From Xanthobacteraceae bacterium (lineage in GTDB: Bacteria; Pseudomonadota; Alphaproteobacteria; Rhizobiales; Xanthobacteraceae), in assembly GCA_030040825.1 (NCBI GenBank), contig JASHSY010000031.1:1-12760 (forward strand): a DNA stretch of 12,760 bases, written 5' to 3'. The notes under the pieces are model-generated. The model saw only the letters and a list, made by a program, of their open reading frames with translations. It ran no database searches and was not told the origin of the DNA. This document shows positions 12,401-12,760 of this stretch, piece by piece. Every line of letters starts with the position of its first letter. Position 1 is the stretch's first letter. The translations under genes and the position numbers were made by a program.

Positions 12401-12760
12401 TCATTCCCACTCGATCGTTCCCGGCGGCTTTGAGGTAACGTCGTAGACCACGCGATTGACGCCTTTAACTTCGTTGACGATGCGGGTGGCGACGGTACTG
12501 AGAAAATTCATATCGAACGGATAAAAATCCGCCGTCATGCCGTCGGTCGAGGTGACGGCGCGCAACGCCACCACGTGATCGTAGGTGCGGCCGTCGCCCA
12601 TCACGCCGACGCTTTTCACCGGCAAGAGCAACGCGAACGCCTGCCAGATGTCGTCATAGAGCCCGGCGCGGCGGATTTCTTCGATAAAGATCTCGTCGGC
12701 CACGCGCAAAATACCGAGCTTCTCGCGGGTGATCGGGCCGGGACAGCGGATGGCCAGGCC
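12401..12760 (-). CDS. guaA: GMP synthase (glutamine-hydrolysing), C-terminal part
   Basis: GuaA converts XMP to GMP using glutamine and ATP. Only the last 119 residues are inside the window; the gene continues past the right edge, so the amidotransferase and ATP-pyrophosphatase domains are not seen. The visible part is the C-terminal dimerisation domain. It starts in the P-G-P segment, continues through A-D-E-I-F-I-E-E-I-R-R-A-G-L-Y and L-L-P-V-K-S-V-G-V-M-G-D-G-R-T-Y, and ends with the family signature K-P-P-G-T-I-E-W-E. The frame is open to base 12760. It is convergent with the MarR gene. Together with purF at the other end of the window it belongs to purine metabolism, but the two are not in one operon. 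Confidence 0.97.
   Translation of the reverse strand, partial: GLAIRCPGPITREKLGILRVADEIFIEEIRRAGLYDDIWQAFALLLPVKSVGVMGDGRTYDHVVALRAVTSTDGMTADFYPFDMNFLSTVATRIVNEVKGVNRVVYDVTSKPPGTIEWE

Noticed and set aside
1..12760. CRISPR array, tRNA, rRNA, transposase, integrase or prophage genes
   Set aside because: None was recognised on either strand by repeat pattern, cloverleaf-like sequence or protein motif.

Overview
The window looks like housekeeping chromosome from a GC-rich alphaproteobacterium, most likely Hyphomicrobiales (Rhizobiales) near Nitrobacteraceae/Xanthobacteraceae. The reasons are the radA-cvpA-purF-SDR order, a der gene next to a YfgM-like protein, an Omp25/31-type outer-membrane protein with an Ala/Pro-rich mature N-terminus, and the general protein composition. 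No rRNA, tRNA, insertion sequence, CRISPR array or prophage gene was recognised. The taxonomic placement is inference from gene content and order, not from a marker search.

Plus-strand left block (11-4355): radA (DNA recombination and repair), cvpA (inner-membrane protein), purF (first committed step of purine synthesis) and a short-chain dehydrogenase. cvpA, purF and the SDR are separated by only 1 and 3 bases and are very probably co-transcribed and translationally coupled.

Minus-strand middle block (4387-10228), read right to left: an ArsC/Spx-like thioredoxin-fold protein, an Omp25/31-family outer-membrane beta-barrel protein, an NnrU-family membrane protein 5 bases ahead of panB, a YfgM-like membrane protein, a Pro/Lys-rich lipoprotein with Trp-Pro repeats, and der (ribosome-assembly GTPase). 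The lipoprotein sits where many proteobacteria carry bamB.

Right block (10505-12346), the most interesting part: a MarR-type regulator with an unusual C-terminal Cys/His cluster (plus strand) is divergent from a protoglobin gene, whose stop codon overlaps the start of a CPGC-motif redoxin gene (minus strand). Between them lies a compact AT-rich regulatory region with a perfect 7-1-7 palindrome, a 12-bp direct repeat of its half-site, and interleaved -35-like hexamers. A plausible intrinsic terminator ends the protoglobin-redoxin operon. I interpret this as a self-contained redox- or diatomic-gas-responsive module controlled by its own regulator. The parts are recognisable families; the proposed circuit is inference.

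The window ends inside guaA (GMP synthase C-terminus, minus strand), convergent with the MarR gene. Gene-free stretches are all under 300 bases. The longest are 10229-10504 (a terminator and competing hairpins) and 9638-9877 (Omp leader side, nothing convincing beyond a ribosome-binding site).
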